From contig CAJUCA010000015.1 of assembly GCA_910585265.1 (NCBI GenBank), positions 1 through 57,613 on the forward strand: 57,613 nt of DNA, written 5' to 3'. Origin of the DNA: an uncultured Oscillospiraceae bacterium. Its GTDB lineage: Bacteria > Bacillota > Clostridia > Oscillospirales > Oscillospiraceae. A model generated the notes under the pieces. The model was not told where the DNA came from and did no database searches. It saw only the letters and a program-made list of their open reading frames with translations. Within the stretch, counting starts at the first letter, position 1, and each line of letters starts with the position of its first letter. This document shows positions 49,695 through 57,613 of this stretch, piece by piece. The position numbers were made by a program, and so were the translations under genes.

Positions 49695-50555
49695 ATGAAG
49701 GGTATCATTTTGGCTGCGGGGCGGGGCACCCGCCTCTACCCCATGACCCGGCCCGTCTGCAAGCCCCTGCTCCCTGTGTACGACAAGCCGCTGATCTACT
49801 ACCCCCTGTCCGTGCTCATCCAGGCGGGCATCCGGGAGGTGCTGGTGATCGTGCCCCCCGGCGAGGTGGACACCTTCTCCGCCCTGCTGGGGGACGGCTC
49901 CCAGCTGGGCATGGACATCCGGTACACCGTCCAGCCCGTGGCCCGGGGCATTGCCGACGCCCTGCTCATCGGCGGGGACTTCCTGGCGGGGGACGATGTG
50001 TGCCTGGTGCTGGGCGATAACATCTTCTGGGCCGCCGATCTGGACCTCACCCTCCAGCGGGCCGCCCGGGACAACCGGGGAGGCACCGTGTTCGGCTGCC
50101 GGGTGAACGACCCCCGGCCCTTCGGGGTGGTGGAGTTCGACGGGGACGGCCGGGCCATCTCCATTGAGGAGAAGCCGGAGCATCCCAAGTCCAACTACAT
50201 CGTCCCCGGGCTGTACTTCTACACCAGCCAGGCCCTGTCCATCGCGGCGGGGCTGGCCCCTTCCGCCCGGGGGGAGCTGGAGATCACCGACGTAAACCTG
50301 GAGTACCTCCGCCGGGACAGCCTGCGGGTGATCCCCCTGGAGGACAATTACGTGTGGCTGGACGCGGGCAGTGCCGACAGCCTGCTCACCGCCGCCCAGA
50401 CCATCCACGCCCTCCAGCACGGCGGGCGGTACGTGGGGTGCATTGAGGAGTGCGCCTTCCGGCAGGGGTGGATCACGGAGGGACAGCTCCGGGCGTTGGG
50501 CCAGCCTATGGCTATGACGGCCTACGGGCAGTATCTGCTGTCTATCCAGCTCTGA
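49695..50555 (+). CDS. rfbA: glucose-1-phosphate thymidylyltransferase
   Basis: The 286-residue protein matches RmlA closely: GIILAAGRGTRLYPMTRPVCKP, seen in parts at residues 3-24, the LVLGDNIFW metal site near 108, FGVVEFD, IEEKPEHPKSNY and the LDAGSADSL segment near 220. It makes dTDP-glucose for rhamnose or related sugars. The start is ATG 49695 with GGAGGT four bases before it. The other rml genes are not in the window, so it stands alone. Confidence 0.94.
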   Translation: MKGIILAAGRGTRLYPMTRPVCKPLLPVYDKPLIYYPLSVLIQAGIREVLVIVPPGEVDTFSALLGDGSQLGMDIRYTVQPVARGIADALLIGGDFLAGDDVCLVLGDNIFWAADLDLTLQRAARDNRGGTVFGCRVNDPRPFGVVEFDGDGRAISIEEKPEHPKSNYIVPGLYFYTSQALSIAAGLAPSARGELEITDVNLEYLRRDSLRVIPLEDNYVWLDAGSADSLLTAAQTIHALQHGGRYVGCIEECAFRQGWITEGQLRALGQPMAMTAYGQYLLSIQL

Positions 50556-50569
50556 TGAAACGGCAAAAT

Positions 50570-50597
50570 GCGGCCCCTCCCGCTTGGGAGGGGCCGC
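50570..50597. terminator. hairpin between rfbA and the DUF4179 gene
   Basis: GCGGCCCCTCCC / GGGAGGGGCCGC with a GCTT loop lies between the convergent rfbA and DUF4179 genes, with A-rich bases on one side. The same 12-base stem recurs at 52394-52421. Confidence 0.72.
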
Positions 50598-50603
50598 TTC
50601 GCG

Positions 50604-51764
50604 TCAGTCCGCGCTGTCCGCGTGGACGGGGATGATGTGATCCCCGAACTTGATATAGTCCACCTGATCCAGATCCAGAGGCTGCTCAAAGGGGCCGTAG
50701 CAATTCCTGTCATTGATGGGGCCGTCCGCCAGCATGGTGGAAGCGTCCCAGTTGAGATCTGCCGGGTCATACTTCCAGGTGGGCACATTGTCAAAGGCCA
50801 CCGTGCCGTCCTTCAGCACAATTTGCAGCCCCTCGCATATCCCCGACGATCCATCGAAGTGTACCCGGCTGGTCTGGTCAGGTTTCACGTTGTCCCGGAA
50901 CCACATTGAGATGGACAGCGGGGTCAGCTCTATGCGGTCGAGCCAGACGGTGAAGCCCAAGCCGGTTTCGTCTATGTGATCCGCCCCGTGGCAGTCCACG
51001 GTGAGGGAGTGCCGCTCAAAGCTGCCGCCCACGTCCAGGACGAAATTTCCGGTGAACACGGGGGTGTACACCTTGTCGGGGGACTGGACCCAGAGACCGC
51101 GGATGGTCAGTAACTTGCCCTCCTGACCGTTGTATGCCTTGGGTTCCTCCTGCTGGGTCATGAAACGGATGACCACTTCCTTCACGTTGTCGGTGGGATC
51201 GCTGTCCGGCAGCCATTCCCAACTTCCGCCGTAGCCCCGGATATCCTCCCCGCTTTCGGAGGTAAAGGACAGCTTTTCCTCCGGCCAGTTACTCCCTTGC
51301 AATTGGTAGTAGCCGTCCGTGTCCGGGTCCAGGTCGGGCAGGGCCGTGCCCTCCGGGGCCTCCACGCGCAGGCGCAGGTAGTAGCAGTTTTCGTCCGCCA
51401 GGGCCGCGATGGGGGTGATGGTGGCCCCGTTGTCGGTGACGCCCTCCTCAAAGGTCTGGCCCACCTGATCCAGGTTCTCAATCTGTCCGGTGGACAGGGG
51501 CCCGCCGTCCCTGGCAAAAAAGCCCTGCATCAGCTCCCCCGCCCCGGTGATGTGGACCACCGCAAAGGCGGACGCGGTGAGGGCGGCCACGATAGCGGCC
51601 GCCGCCAGCAGGCGGACGGGCAGGCGGTACAGCTTGTTCTTTTTCGGTGTAATTTTGTTCATTGTCAGCTCCTTAATCCGGGCGGGCGAAAGGGGCGTGC
51701 CGCCGGACAGCTCCACACTGCCGTCCTCATAGCCGTCCAGCAGGTCGGAAATCCGTTTTTTCAT
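50604..51764 (-). CDS. DUF4179 protein, probable anti-sigma partner
   Basis: The 386-residue protein has a cytoplasmic N-terminal part (MKKRISDLLDGYEDGSVEL, about 50 residues), one membrane helix (about 50-72, LAAAAIVAALTASAFAVV) and a large extracytoplasmic beta-rich domain. This is the DUF4179 layout that follows ECF sigma genes in Firmicutes. The ATG overlaps the sigma stop by four bases (ATGA), so the pair is translationally coupled. It probably holds the sigma factor at the membrane until an outside signal; that role is inferred from the arrangement. Confidence 0.88.
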   Translation of the reverse strand: MKKRISDLLDGYEDGSVELSGGTPLSPARIKELTMNKITPKKNKLYRLPVRLLAAAAIVAALTASAFAVVHITGAGELMQGFFARDGGPLSTGQIENLDQVGQTFEEGVTDNGATITPIAALADENCYYLRLRVEAPEGTALPDLDPDTDGYYQLQGSNWPEEKLSFTSESGEDIRGYGGSWEWLPDSDPTDNVKEVVIRFMTQQEEPKAYNGQEGKLLTIRGLWVQSPDKVYTPVFTGNFVLDVGGSFERHSLTVDCHGADHIDETGLGFTVWLDRIELTPLSISMWFRDNVKPDQTSRVHFDGSSGICEGLQIVLKDGTVAFDNVPTWKYDPADLNWDASTMLADGPINDRNCYGPFEQPLDLDQVDYIKFGDHIIPVHADSAD

Positions 51765-52303
51765 GCCAGTGCCTCCTTCGTCAGCAGTTCCTTTAATTTG
51801 AAACGTCCTCTGCGCAGCCTGGTTTTCACGGTGGACTCGTTCATGTCCAGGGCGGCGGCGATCTCCTTCACGCCCTGGGCGTAGTAGTAGTGCCGCAGGA
51901 AGATCTCCTGATCCGGCTGGGGCAGGGTGAGCAGCGCGCGGCGCACCAGGGCCTGCTCCTCCTTTTGCTCCAACGCCCCGGCGGGGTCGTCCGGGCCGGG
52001 CAGGTCGAGGATGTCCTCCTCTAACGGCAGGGTCTGCTCCCGGCGGCGCAGCCGGTTTTTGGCCTTGTGCCGCGCCACCGCCCCAAGCCAGGCCTTCACC
52101 TGCCCAGGGCGCAGATCCTCCGCCTGATCCCAGGCGGCCAGAAACACGTCGGACGCCGCCTCCTCCCCGTCCTCCGGGGACATACGGCCCCGGAGGATGT
52201 TCCACACCACCGCGGACACGTAGGGCAGGTAGCGGTCCATGAGGGCCTCCAGCCCCGCGGGATCGCCTGCGCGCAGTTTTCGCAGTATGGTTTCTTCTCT
52301 CAT
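51761..52303 (-). CDS. ECF-type RNA polymerase sigma factor
   Basis: The 180-residue protein has region 2 (about 20-85: YLPYVSAVVWNILRG, EEAASDVFLAAWDQAEDL) and region 4 (about 120-172: LPQPDQEIFLRHYYYAQGVKEIAAALDMNESTVKTRLRRGR in parts). There are no regions 1.1 or 3. The start is ATG 52303 with AAGGAG 8 bases upstream. It is coupled to a DUF4179 gene. A sigma-own promoter is likely but I see no clear one. Confidence 0.94.
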   Translation of the reverse strand: MREETILRKLRAGDPAGLEALMDRYLPYVSAVVWNILRGRMSPEDGEEAASDVFLAAWDQAEDLRPGQVKAWLGAVARHKAKNRLRRREQTLPLEEDILDLPGPDDPAGALEQKEEQALVRRALLTLPQPDQEIFLRHYYYAQGVKEIAAALDMNESTVKTRLRRGRFKLKELLTKEALA

Positions 52304-52393
52304 GGGAATTGCTCCTTTTCGGTCTTGAAAGCCGCTTTCACCTATCATATCACACCGGGGCGGGGCGGGGTTTCACCGGGGGGTAAAAAATTT

Positions 52394-52421
52394 GCGGCCC
52401 CTCCCGGGTGGGAGGGGCCGC
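52394..52421. terminator. hairpin between ECF sigma and the 302-residue gene
   Basis: GCGGCCCCTCCC / GGGAGGGGCCGC with a GGGT loop is followed by TTTT on the plus strand and by an A/T run on the minus. It lies upstream of the sigma gene and downstream of the 302-residue gene, so it most likely terminates the latter. Confidence 0.75.
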
Positions 52422-52439
52422 TTTTCCGCTGATCTGCGC

Positions 52440-53348
52440 TCAAGCAAGAGCTGACAGGAGGCTGTCGATGGCGTTGTCAAATACATTCCGGATATCCAAC
52501 CCCCAGTTTTCAAATCGCGCATCCTTTAGGGATTCTTTCAGCTTCTGCGCAAATTTCCCCGCATCAAAGGGCTGGTACATGACACGGGCCCATTCCCCAT
52601 CGGAGGGACAGCCGTTCTCAGCATCCGGGAAGTACTGCCGCGCCAGCTCCCGCTGTACCATGTTCAGAAAGCTGAAGGCCGCAGAATCTCCCATCTTACC
52701 GGAAAAGGCCCCTAAGTCGGACAGCTCCCCCATCATGCTCGCAAAATCATACAGCGAATGCCTGCCCGCATACTTCTCCCGAACCGCCTGCTCCCGCTCC
52801 TCTGCGGTCATTCCTCCATAACCAAGGGCCGCGGCCGAAAACCTGCGGCCATAGTGTTCCTTCCAGTATTCGCTAAATTCCGGGGTGCCCTTTTGCAAGC
52901 CAGTCTCATCCGCGATCTCCCGAAAGAGCGGGTCATAAACAGCTTGATTAACTTCCCGGACAAATTGATTATTGATTTCCGCCCAGTCCTCCCCACCAAT
53001 CAGGCAGGAGGTGATTGCCGGCATTTTACCGCCGAACGCCTTCTGATACCGATCCCAAATGGCACAGTAGATCTCCTCATAGTCCATCCCCGCATAGTCG
53101 GCGGCTTCCGCGATTTTTTGCAGCTTTTCCAGCTTGGTTTGGATGGAATCCGCAGGCAGGATAACGCCAGGGCCTGCCGCCTGGGATACGCGCCCTGCCT
53201 CTTGTGGGGCCTGCCCGGAAATCGTCACCGTATCAGCCATTTGCGACATTTGCGCGGCGAAGCCGGATGCCCCCGCTCTGCGCACGGCTGAGGTTCGGTT
53301 TGCCACAGCCTTCGCCCTGTTCTCCAGCCCTATCCTGGTCAAATTCAT
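52440..53348 (-). CDS. hypothetical protein, 302 aa
   Basis: I do not recognise a family. The protein has a Ser/Ala/Gln-rich N-terminal region (about 1-70, MNLTRIGLENRAKAVANR to TVTISG) and a mostly helical body with Tyr- and Trp-containing segments (MDYEEIYCAIWDRYQKAFGG, EFSEYWKEHYGRRF). No signal peptide or membrane helix is seen. The start is ATG 53348 with GGAGAG upstream. Codon use is less GC-biased than its neighbours. It is monocistronic between two terminators; no role is suggested by context. Confidence 0.7.
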   Translation of the reverse strand: MNLTRIGLENRAKAVANRTSAVRRAGASGFAAQMSQMADTVTISGQAPQEAGRVSQAAGPGVILPADSIQTKLEKLQKIAEAADYAGMDYEEIYCAIWDRYQKAFGGKMPAITSCLIGGEDWAEINNQFVREVNQAVYDPLFREIADETGLQKGTPEFSEYWKEHYGRRFSAAALGYGGMTAEEREQAVREKYAGRHSLYDFASMMGELSDLGAFSGKMGDSAAFSFLNMVQRELARQYFPDAENGCPSDGEWARVMYQPFDAGKFAQKLKESLKDARFENWGLDIRNVFDNAIDSLLSALA

Positions 53349-53462
53349 GCCAAGCTCTCCATTTCCCGCGCGTCCCTGCACCTCACAGTATGTATTTGTG
53401 CCAGTTCCCTGCACTACTTATTACATCGGCCTAAATTCACCGCGCATAAGCCATTTTGAACA

Positions 53463-53510
53463 AAAGCAGGCGGGCACGGCCCCCAGAAAGGGGCTGCGTC
53501 CGCCTGCTTC
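53463..53510 (-). terminator. terminator of the ser operon
   Basis: On the minus strand AAGCAGGCGGACGCAGCCCC pairs (with one mismatch) with GGGGCCGTGCCCGCCTGCTT and ends in TTTTG, 14 bases after the serA stop. Confidence 0.88.
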
Positions 53511-53523
53511 GTAACAACCGTGC

Positions 53524-54687
53524 TCAGATCACCCGCATCCGGATCACACCCGGCACCCTGCGGATATTCTCAATACTGCGCTCGTCCACCACCGCGCCCG
53601 CGTCCACCATGGTGTAGGCGTACTCGCCCTTGGACTTGTTGGTCAGGTTCTCCACGTTCACCCCGTCCGCACCCAGCTGGGTGGTGATCTGGGCGATGAC
53701 GGCGGGCACGTTCCGGTGGATGACGCACAGACGCTGGACCCCGGACCGCTCCATGATCACGTTGGGGAAGTTCACGGAGTTCTTGATATTGCCGTTTTCC
53801 AGATAGTCCTTCAGCTCGTCGGCGGCCATCACCGCGCAGTTGTCCTCGCTCTCCGGGGTGGACGCCCCCAGGTGGGGCAGGGCCGCCACGTGGGGGGCGG
53901 CCAGCAGCCTGTTGTTGGGGAAGTCGGTGGCGTAGCAGGCCACCTTGCCGGACTCCAGGGCGGCGATGAGATCGCCGTCGTTCACCAGCCCGCCCCGGGC
54001 CAGGTTGACGATCCGCACCCCGTCCTTCATCCTGGCGATGGCGGCGGCGTTGACGGTATTCTTGGTGGCCTCCATATAGGGCAGGTGGAGGGTCACATAG
54101 TCGGCGTTGGCGTACAGCGTGTCCAGCTCCTTCACCACCTTGATGTGGCGGTCCAGCCGCAGGGCGGCGTCTACGGACAGATAGGGGTCGTAGCCGTAGA
54201 CCTCCATCCCCAGGGACAGGGCGATGTTGGCCACCAAGGCCCCGATGGCCCCCAGGCCCACCACCCCCAGGGTCTTCCGGTACAGCTCCGGGCCGACGAA
54301 GGCGGACTTGCCCTTCTCCACCACGTCGGCCACCTCAACGCCGGAGGCGGCCTGGGCCTTCACCCACTCCGCGCCCCCCAGCACGTCCCGGGAGGCCAGC
54401 AGCAGGGCGCAGATCACCAGCTCCTTCACGGCGTTGGCGTTGGCCCCGGGGGTGTTAAACACCACGATGCCCGCCTCGGAGCACTTGTCCACGGGGATGT
54501 TGTTCACCCCGGCCCCGGCCCGGGCGATGGCCCACAGCTTCTCCGGGAAGGGGTAGTCGTGGAGCTTGGCGGAGCGCACCAGGATGGCGTCCTCGTTCTC
54601 CACCGCGTCTCCCACGGCGTAGGTACCGGCGGGCAGGCGGTCCAGGCCCACCGCGGCGATCTTGTTCATGGTTTTGATGTTATACAC
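53524..54687 (-). CDS. serA: D-3-phosphoglycerate dehydrogenase with ACT domain
   Basis: The 387-residue protein makes 3-phosphohydroxypyruvate for serine synthesis. The Rossmann motif GVVGLGAIGALVANIA lies near residues 140-156, NLARGGLVND holds the catalytic Arg, and LPHLGAST the catalytic His. A C-terminal ACT domain (about 315-387) probably gives feedback control by serine. This is the short SerA form of Clostridia. The start is GTG 54687 with GAGGTG upstream; the longest frame extends into the DUF1963 gene. It is last in the operon. Confidence 0.94.
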   Translation of the reverse strand: MYNIKTMNKIAAVGLDRLPAGTYAVGDAVENEDAILVRSAKLHDYPFPEKLWAIARAGAGVNNIPVDKCSEAGIVVFNTPGANANAVKELVICALLLASRDVLGGAEWVKAQAASGVEVADVVEKGKSAFVGPELYRKTLGVVGLGAIGALVANIALSLGMEVYGYDPYLSVDAALRLDRHIKVVKELDTLYANADYVTLHLPYMEATKNTVNAAAIARMKDGVRIVNLARGGLVNDGDLIAALESGKVACYATDFPNNRLLAAPHVAALPHLGASTPESEDNCAVMAADELKDYLENGNIKNSVNFPNVIMERSGVQRLCVIHRNVPAVIAQITTQLGADGVNVENLTNKSKGEYAYTMVDAGAVVDERSIENIRRVPGVIRMRVI

Positions 54688-54713
54688 GATGTTCACCTCA
54701 TTATAATAAACGA

Positions 54714-55610
54714 TCAACAGCAGTCCCAGTTGTAGCACACCCAGGAGAAGTCCCGGCGGCGCAGGGCTTCCCGGCTGATGAAGAAGTTGGCCACGCCGCA
54801 GTCGCCCCAAAGAACCAGGTCCCCCGCCTCTTTGCTCCCGTCGCTGTCCAACTGGAACAGCAGCACATCCAAATCCTCATACTGTCCAGGCCGGGGGTCG
54901 GACTGGGTAAAATAGGGGTAGCCCCCCAGTTGATGGTACGGGGATTCCCAGCCGGGCTGGTAGGTCACGTCATAATCACGCAGACGTTCTACGACCAGCT
55001 TATGCACATCCCAGGTGCCCTTGACGGGGGCGTCCGGGCGCAGGACGTTCCACTTTTCCGCGAACAGCAGGTCGAAACGGGAATCCGCCTCGTTTATCCC
55101 CTGCTCCGCCGGGGCGGAGAGGACAATGCGGCAGTTTCGCGCCACCGGGAACCAGTCCTCCCCGTCCGCCACCTTGGGCGGACGCTTGCCCTCCACCTCC
55201 TCCGCCGTGACGGTGGAATCCACAGTTTCGTGGTAGAGCACCCGAAACCCCGTTTGGGCCGTCTGATCGTCAAAGCTCATCCCACATACATCATCCCACC
55301 CAATGAAGAATTGCAGCAGTCCCGCCGTGGGAAAGTCAGGCAGACCACCCAACGACCCACAATTTACCTGGGCCAGCAGTCCAAGCGCGCCTCCCTTGGA
55401 ATCCAGCGGCCAGGACATATCATGGGGCAGGTAGGGCGTACCCCCCGCCTTACTCTCAAAGATCCCCGGCTCTCCCAGCTCCAGGGTAAACCGGATGGCG
55501 GGGCGGTGGTGCTCGGCATGGATCTCCGCTGTAATCCTCCGGGCCAGCTCATACACCTCGCGGGCATTTTTCCGGGCCAGCTCGTTGTTCTCTAACAGTT
55601 TATCCGCCAT
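54714..55610 (-). CDS. DUF1963 (YwqG-like) protein
   Basis: The 298-residue cytosolic protein has the YwqG/DUF1963 pattern: GGTPYLPHDMSWP, LGLLAQVNC, AGLLQFFIGWDD near 100, ending with HQLGGYPYFTQSDPRPGQ and LLFQLDSD...LVLWGDCGVANFFI. The biochemical role of the family is unknown. It lies one base after the serC stop and 26 bases before serA, inside the serine operon. This may reflect an inserted gene rather than a pathway role. The ATG is at 55610. Confidence 0.88.
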   Translation of the reverse strand: MADKLLENNELARKNAREVYELARRITAEIHAEHHRPAIRFTLELGEPGIFESKAGGTPYLPHDMSWPLDSKGGALGLLAQVNCGSLGGLPDFPTAGLLQFFIGWDDVCGMSFDDQTAQTGFRVLYHETVDSTVTAEEVEGKRPPKVADGEDWFPVARNCRIVLSAPAEQGINEADSRFDLLFAEKWNVLRPDAPVKGTWDVHKLVVERLRDYDVTYQPGWESPYHQLGGYPYFTQSDPRPGQYEDLDVLLFQLDSDGSKEAGDLVLWGDCGVANFFISREALRRRDFSWVCYNWDCC

Positions 55611-55611
55611 G

Positions 55612-56697
55612 TCAGTTGGCCTTGTCGAACGCCTTGATGAAGTCCGCCAGCTTCTCCACGCCCTCCACGGGCATGGCGTTGTAGATGGATGCCCGCATAC
55701 CGCCCACGTTCCGGTGGCCCTTCAGGTTGGTGAAGCCCGCCTCGGCGGCCTCCTTCACAAATTTGGCGTCCAGCTCCCCGCTGACGGAGCGGAAGGTGAC
55801 GTTCATGTCGGAGCGGGACGCCTTCTCCGCCGCGCAGGTAAACAGCTTGGAATCGTCCAGCACGCTGTACAGGAGCTGCGCCTTGTCGTGCTTGATCTTC
55901 TCCATGCCTTCCACGCCGCCCTTGGAATCCAGCCACTCCAGCACCAGCCCCAGCATATAGATGCACCAGCAGGGCGGGGTGTTATACATGGAGTCCTTGT
56001 CGATCATGGTCTTGTAGTTCATCATCAGCGGGGTATAGGGCAGCTCATGGCCCGCCAGATCCTCCCGGACGATGGCGATGGTCAGCCCCGCCGGGGCCAG
56101 GTTCTTCTGGGCCCCGCCGAAGATGATGCCGTACTTGGACACGTCCACCGGGCGGGACAGGAAATCGGACGACATATCGCACACGATGGGCACATCCCCG
56201 GTGTCGGGCACGTACTGCCACTCGGTGCCGTAGATGGTGTTGTTGGCGCAGTAGTAGAAGTAGCTGGCTTCGGGGTCCAGCTTCAGCTGGTCCTGCTGGG
56301 GAATATAGGTGTGGTTTTTGTCCCCGCTGTCCGCGGCGAGGCTGATCTGGCCGTACTTCTTGGCCTCCTTACAGGCGATGCTGGCGAAGTTTCCGGTGAC
56401 GGCGTAGTCCGCCTTTCCCGTCCGTCCCATGAGGTTCAGGGGCACCATGGAGAACTGGCCCGAGGCCCCGCCCTGCAAAAACAGCACCTTGTAGTTGTCG
56501 GGCACGTGGAACAGCCGGATAAAGTTGGCCTTGGTATCGTCGAAGATCTTCTGGAATACCTTGGAGCGGTGGCTCATCTCCATGACGGACATACCGCTGC
56601 CCTGGTAGTTGGTGATCTCGCTCCCCGCCCGCTCCAGCACCTCCAGGGGCAGCATGGACGGACCGGCCGAAAAGTTGTAGACCCGCTGAGTTCCCAT
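55612..56697 (-). CDS. serC: phosphoserine aminotransferase
   Basis: The 361-residue PLP enzyme converts 3-phosphohydroxypyruvate to phosphoserine. The N-terminus is the SerC signature RVYNFSAGPSMLPLEVLE. FLQGGASGQFSMVPLNL lines the phosphate site, and the PLP lysine is in YGIIFGGAQKNLAPAG near residue 195. The C-terminal GHRNVGGMRASIYNAM is also typical. ATG 56697 has AGGAGGA upstream, and a consensus promoter precedes it. Confidence 0.97.
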   Translation of the reverse strand: MGTQRVYNFSAGPSMLPLEVLERAGSEITNYQGSGMSVMEMSHRSKVFQKIFDDTKANFIRLFHVPDNYKVLFLQGGASGQFSMVPLNLMGRTGKADYAVTGNFASIACKEAKKYGQISLAADSGDKNHTYIPQQDQLKLDPEASYFYYCANNTIYGTEWQYVPDTGDVPIVCDMSSDFLSRPVDVSKYGIIFGGAQKNLAPAGLTIAIVREDLAGHELPYTPLMMNYKTMIDKDSMYNTPPCWCIYMLGLVLEWLDSKGGVEGMEKIKHDKAQLLYSVLDDSKLFTCAAEKASRSDMNVTFRSVSGELDAKFVKEAAEAGFTNLKGHRNVGGMRASIYNAMPVEGVEKLADFIKAFDKAN

Positions 56698-56751
56698 GGT
56701 GACATCCTCCTCTTAATCCGCTGAAATTTACTGCTTTAGCGTATTATCACT

Positions 56752-56781
56752 ATTATATGGTTTTTTCTCCCTTCTTGTCAA
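56752..56781 (-). promoter_or_regulatory. promoter of the ser operon
   Basis: A perfect TTGACA and a perfect TATAAT are separated by 18 bases on the minus strand, about 50 bases before the serC start. Confidence 0.9.
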
Positions 56782-56968
56782 TACACAGATAGCCAAAAAA
56801 GCCCCGCCGCCCGCCGTCCCAGCCGTGGAAAAAGGCGAGGACAGCCCTGATTCCCCCGCTTTCTGATACTAATCCGCCCCGCCGCCGCATATACATCTGC
56901 CAGTGAGGGCACCGGACCGGGCCCAGGCCCAGGGGTCCCGCATAGCTCAGAAGCTGTACCAATCGCCG

Positions 56969-57138
56969 AAGTATTCCGATTCGCGAGCCAAAATTGCCGG
57001 TGGCAAGGCGAAAAATCGCGGGAATACTTGGTGTATTTCAAGATTTCTCAGGGGCTCCCGCAAAGCCGCCCTTCCGGCTTTGTGGGGAGAGGAAGGCAAA
57101 GGGAGCGCAGTATGAAATGCCCAAAGGGTATTTCATAC
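56969..57138. repeat. multi-hairpin intergenic repeat before spoIIID
   Basis: Nested and successive pairings fill this gap: AAGTATTCC (56969) with GGAATACTT (57021), an inner TTGCC / GGCAA hairpin, CAAAGCCG / CGGCTTTG (57061-57082) and GTATGAAATGCCC / GGGTATTTCATAC (57110-57138). No ORF with a ribosome site is present. From memory, the AATACTTGGTGTATT segment belongs to an interspersed repeat of Clostridia. The remaining bases between serC and spoIIID show no gene. Confidence 0.55.
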
Positions 57139-57234
57139 GAAGCGGACCTTTGCCTGACGAGGCCAGCGGCAATTTGGGCCGTGAAGCTGGGTGCTGAGGC
57201 GATTGGGACAGCTTCTCAGTGGGGAGTGTTGTCA

Positions 57235-57483
57235 GTGAAGGGTAACATGGAGGAGCGCGCGCAGGAGCTGGCTCTTTACATCATCGAGAACAAAACCACG
57301 GTCCGCGCCGCCGCCAGCCGGTTCGGCATTAGCAAGTCCACGGTTCACAAGGATCTGAGCGAGCGGCTGCCCGCCGTCAACCGGGGGCTGTACCAGCAGG
57401 TGAAGGAGATCCTCAACGAAAACAAGGCCGAACGCCATATCCGGGGCGGAATCGCCACCAGGAAAAAATACAAAGGGGAATAA
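57235..57483 (+). CDS. spoIIID: sporulation transcription factor SpoIIID
   Basis: The 82-residue DNA-binding protein controls mother-cell genes after engulfment. It matches SpoIIID along its length: an N-terminal ERAQELALYIIENKTTVR, the helix-turn-helix RAAASRFGISKSTVHKDLSERLP near residues 28-50, and the basic C-terminal tail ERHIRGGIATRKKYKGE. The start is GTG 57235, 8 bases after GGGAG; ATG 57247 is the alternative. The spoIIID of Bacillus is under sigma-E, but I could not place a convincing sigma-E promoter here. Confidence 0.96.
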   Translation: MKGNMEERAQELALYIIENKTTVRAAASRFGISKSTVHKDLSERLPAVNRGLYQQVKEILNENKAERHIRGGIATRKKYKGE

Positions 57484-57494
57484 CGCGCGCAAAA

Positions 57495-57526
57495 AGCGGG
57501 AGGGCCTTTTCCAAGGCCCTCCCGCT
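57495..57526 (+). terminator. terminator of spoIIID
   Basis: AGCGGGAGGGCCTT / AAGGCCCTCCCGCT with a four-base loop lies 12 bases after the stop. Confidence 0.82.
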
Positions 57527-57558
57527 CAGCGTGTCGAAAAAGTCTTTTCTACACGCTG

Positions 57559-57585
57559 AAGTCTGCCAAGAGGCAGACTTTTTCA
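57559..57585 (+). terminator. second terminator after spoIIID
   Basis: AAGTCTGCC / GGCAGACTT with an AAGA loop is followed by a T run. It may back up the first terminator or stop transcription from outside the window. Confidence 0.75.
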
Positions 57586-57613
57586 TATATCCGAGGTAAA
57601 ATAGAGCAGGGTG

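Noticed and set aside
57104..57143. Sigma-E promoter for spoIIID around the CATACGAA sequence
   Set aside because: No -35 element lies at 14-15 bases, and the sequence is part of a perfect hairpin, so I do not call it.

Overview
The window looks like chromosome of a GC-rich, spore-forming gut member of the Clostridia, most likely Oscillospiraceae close to Flavonifractor, Lawsonibacter or Pseudoflavonifractor. The reasons are strong AGGAGG ribosome sites, Firmicute-type promoters, a T-box before thrS, the sporulation genes spoIIID and pdaB, and a probable flavonoid-degradation locus. This assignment is inference; no rRNA is present. Most start codons were moved downstream from the longest possible ORF to a start with a well-placed ribosome site, and several are TTG or GTG.

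Layout. 1-170: tRNA-Thr (cut by the window edge) and tRNA-Tyr. 0.7-3 kb: an alpha/beta hydrolase and a membrane protein. 3-8.2 kb: a four-gene operon divergent from a LysR regulator. It encodes a flavodoxin-fold reductase with Fe-S-like and zinc-ribbon cysteines, a bacterial-type chalcone isomerase, a small membrane protein and an LVIVD beta-propeller protein, and is probably a flavonoid reduction/isomerisation module. 8.3-10 kb: an ABC-F ATPase with a structured leader and an altered second Walker A.

10-28 kb: a complete type IV pilus locus on the minus strand, read from a consensus promoter at 28.0 kb. The order is a 2359-residue prepilin-like GLUG-repeat protein, three minor pilins, pilB, pilT, pilC, a pseudopilin, two paralogous major-type pilins, pilD, pilM, pilN and pilO. 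An XRE regulator is divergent from it. A 49-residue gene with its own promoter and terminator sits on the opposite strand inside the locus.

28.5-31.7 kb: an orphan LytTR response regulator and a KtrB/KtrA potassium uptake pair. 31.7-40.4 kb: an amino-sugar locus with an AraC regulator, galE, a nucleotidyltransferase, an N-acetylhexosamine kinase, a PocR-AraC regulator and a sugar ABC importer (binding protein plus two permeases). It resembles the lacto-N-biose/galacto-N-biose salvage pathway but has no phosphorylase here. 40.4-42.7 kb: thrS under a T-box.

42.7-50.6 kb: a 33-residue gene and pdaB that share a sigma-E-like promoter element, a glycolipid glycosyltransferase with a flippase-like membrane protein, a phosphopantetheinyl transferase, two G3E/CobW GTPases (one very His-rich), a small membrane protein and rfbA. 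50.6-57.6 kb: an ECF sigma factor with a DUF4179 partner, an unknown protein, serC-DUF1963-serA and spoIIID. Palindromic REP-like sequences are scattered between and inside operons.
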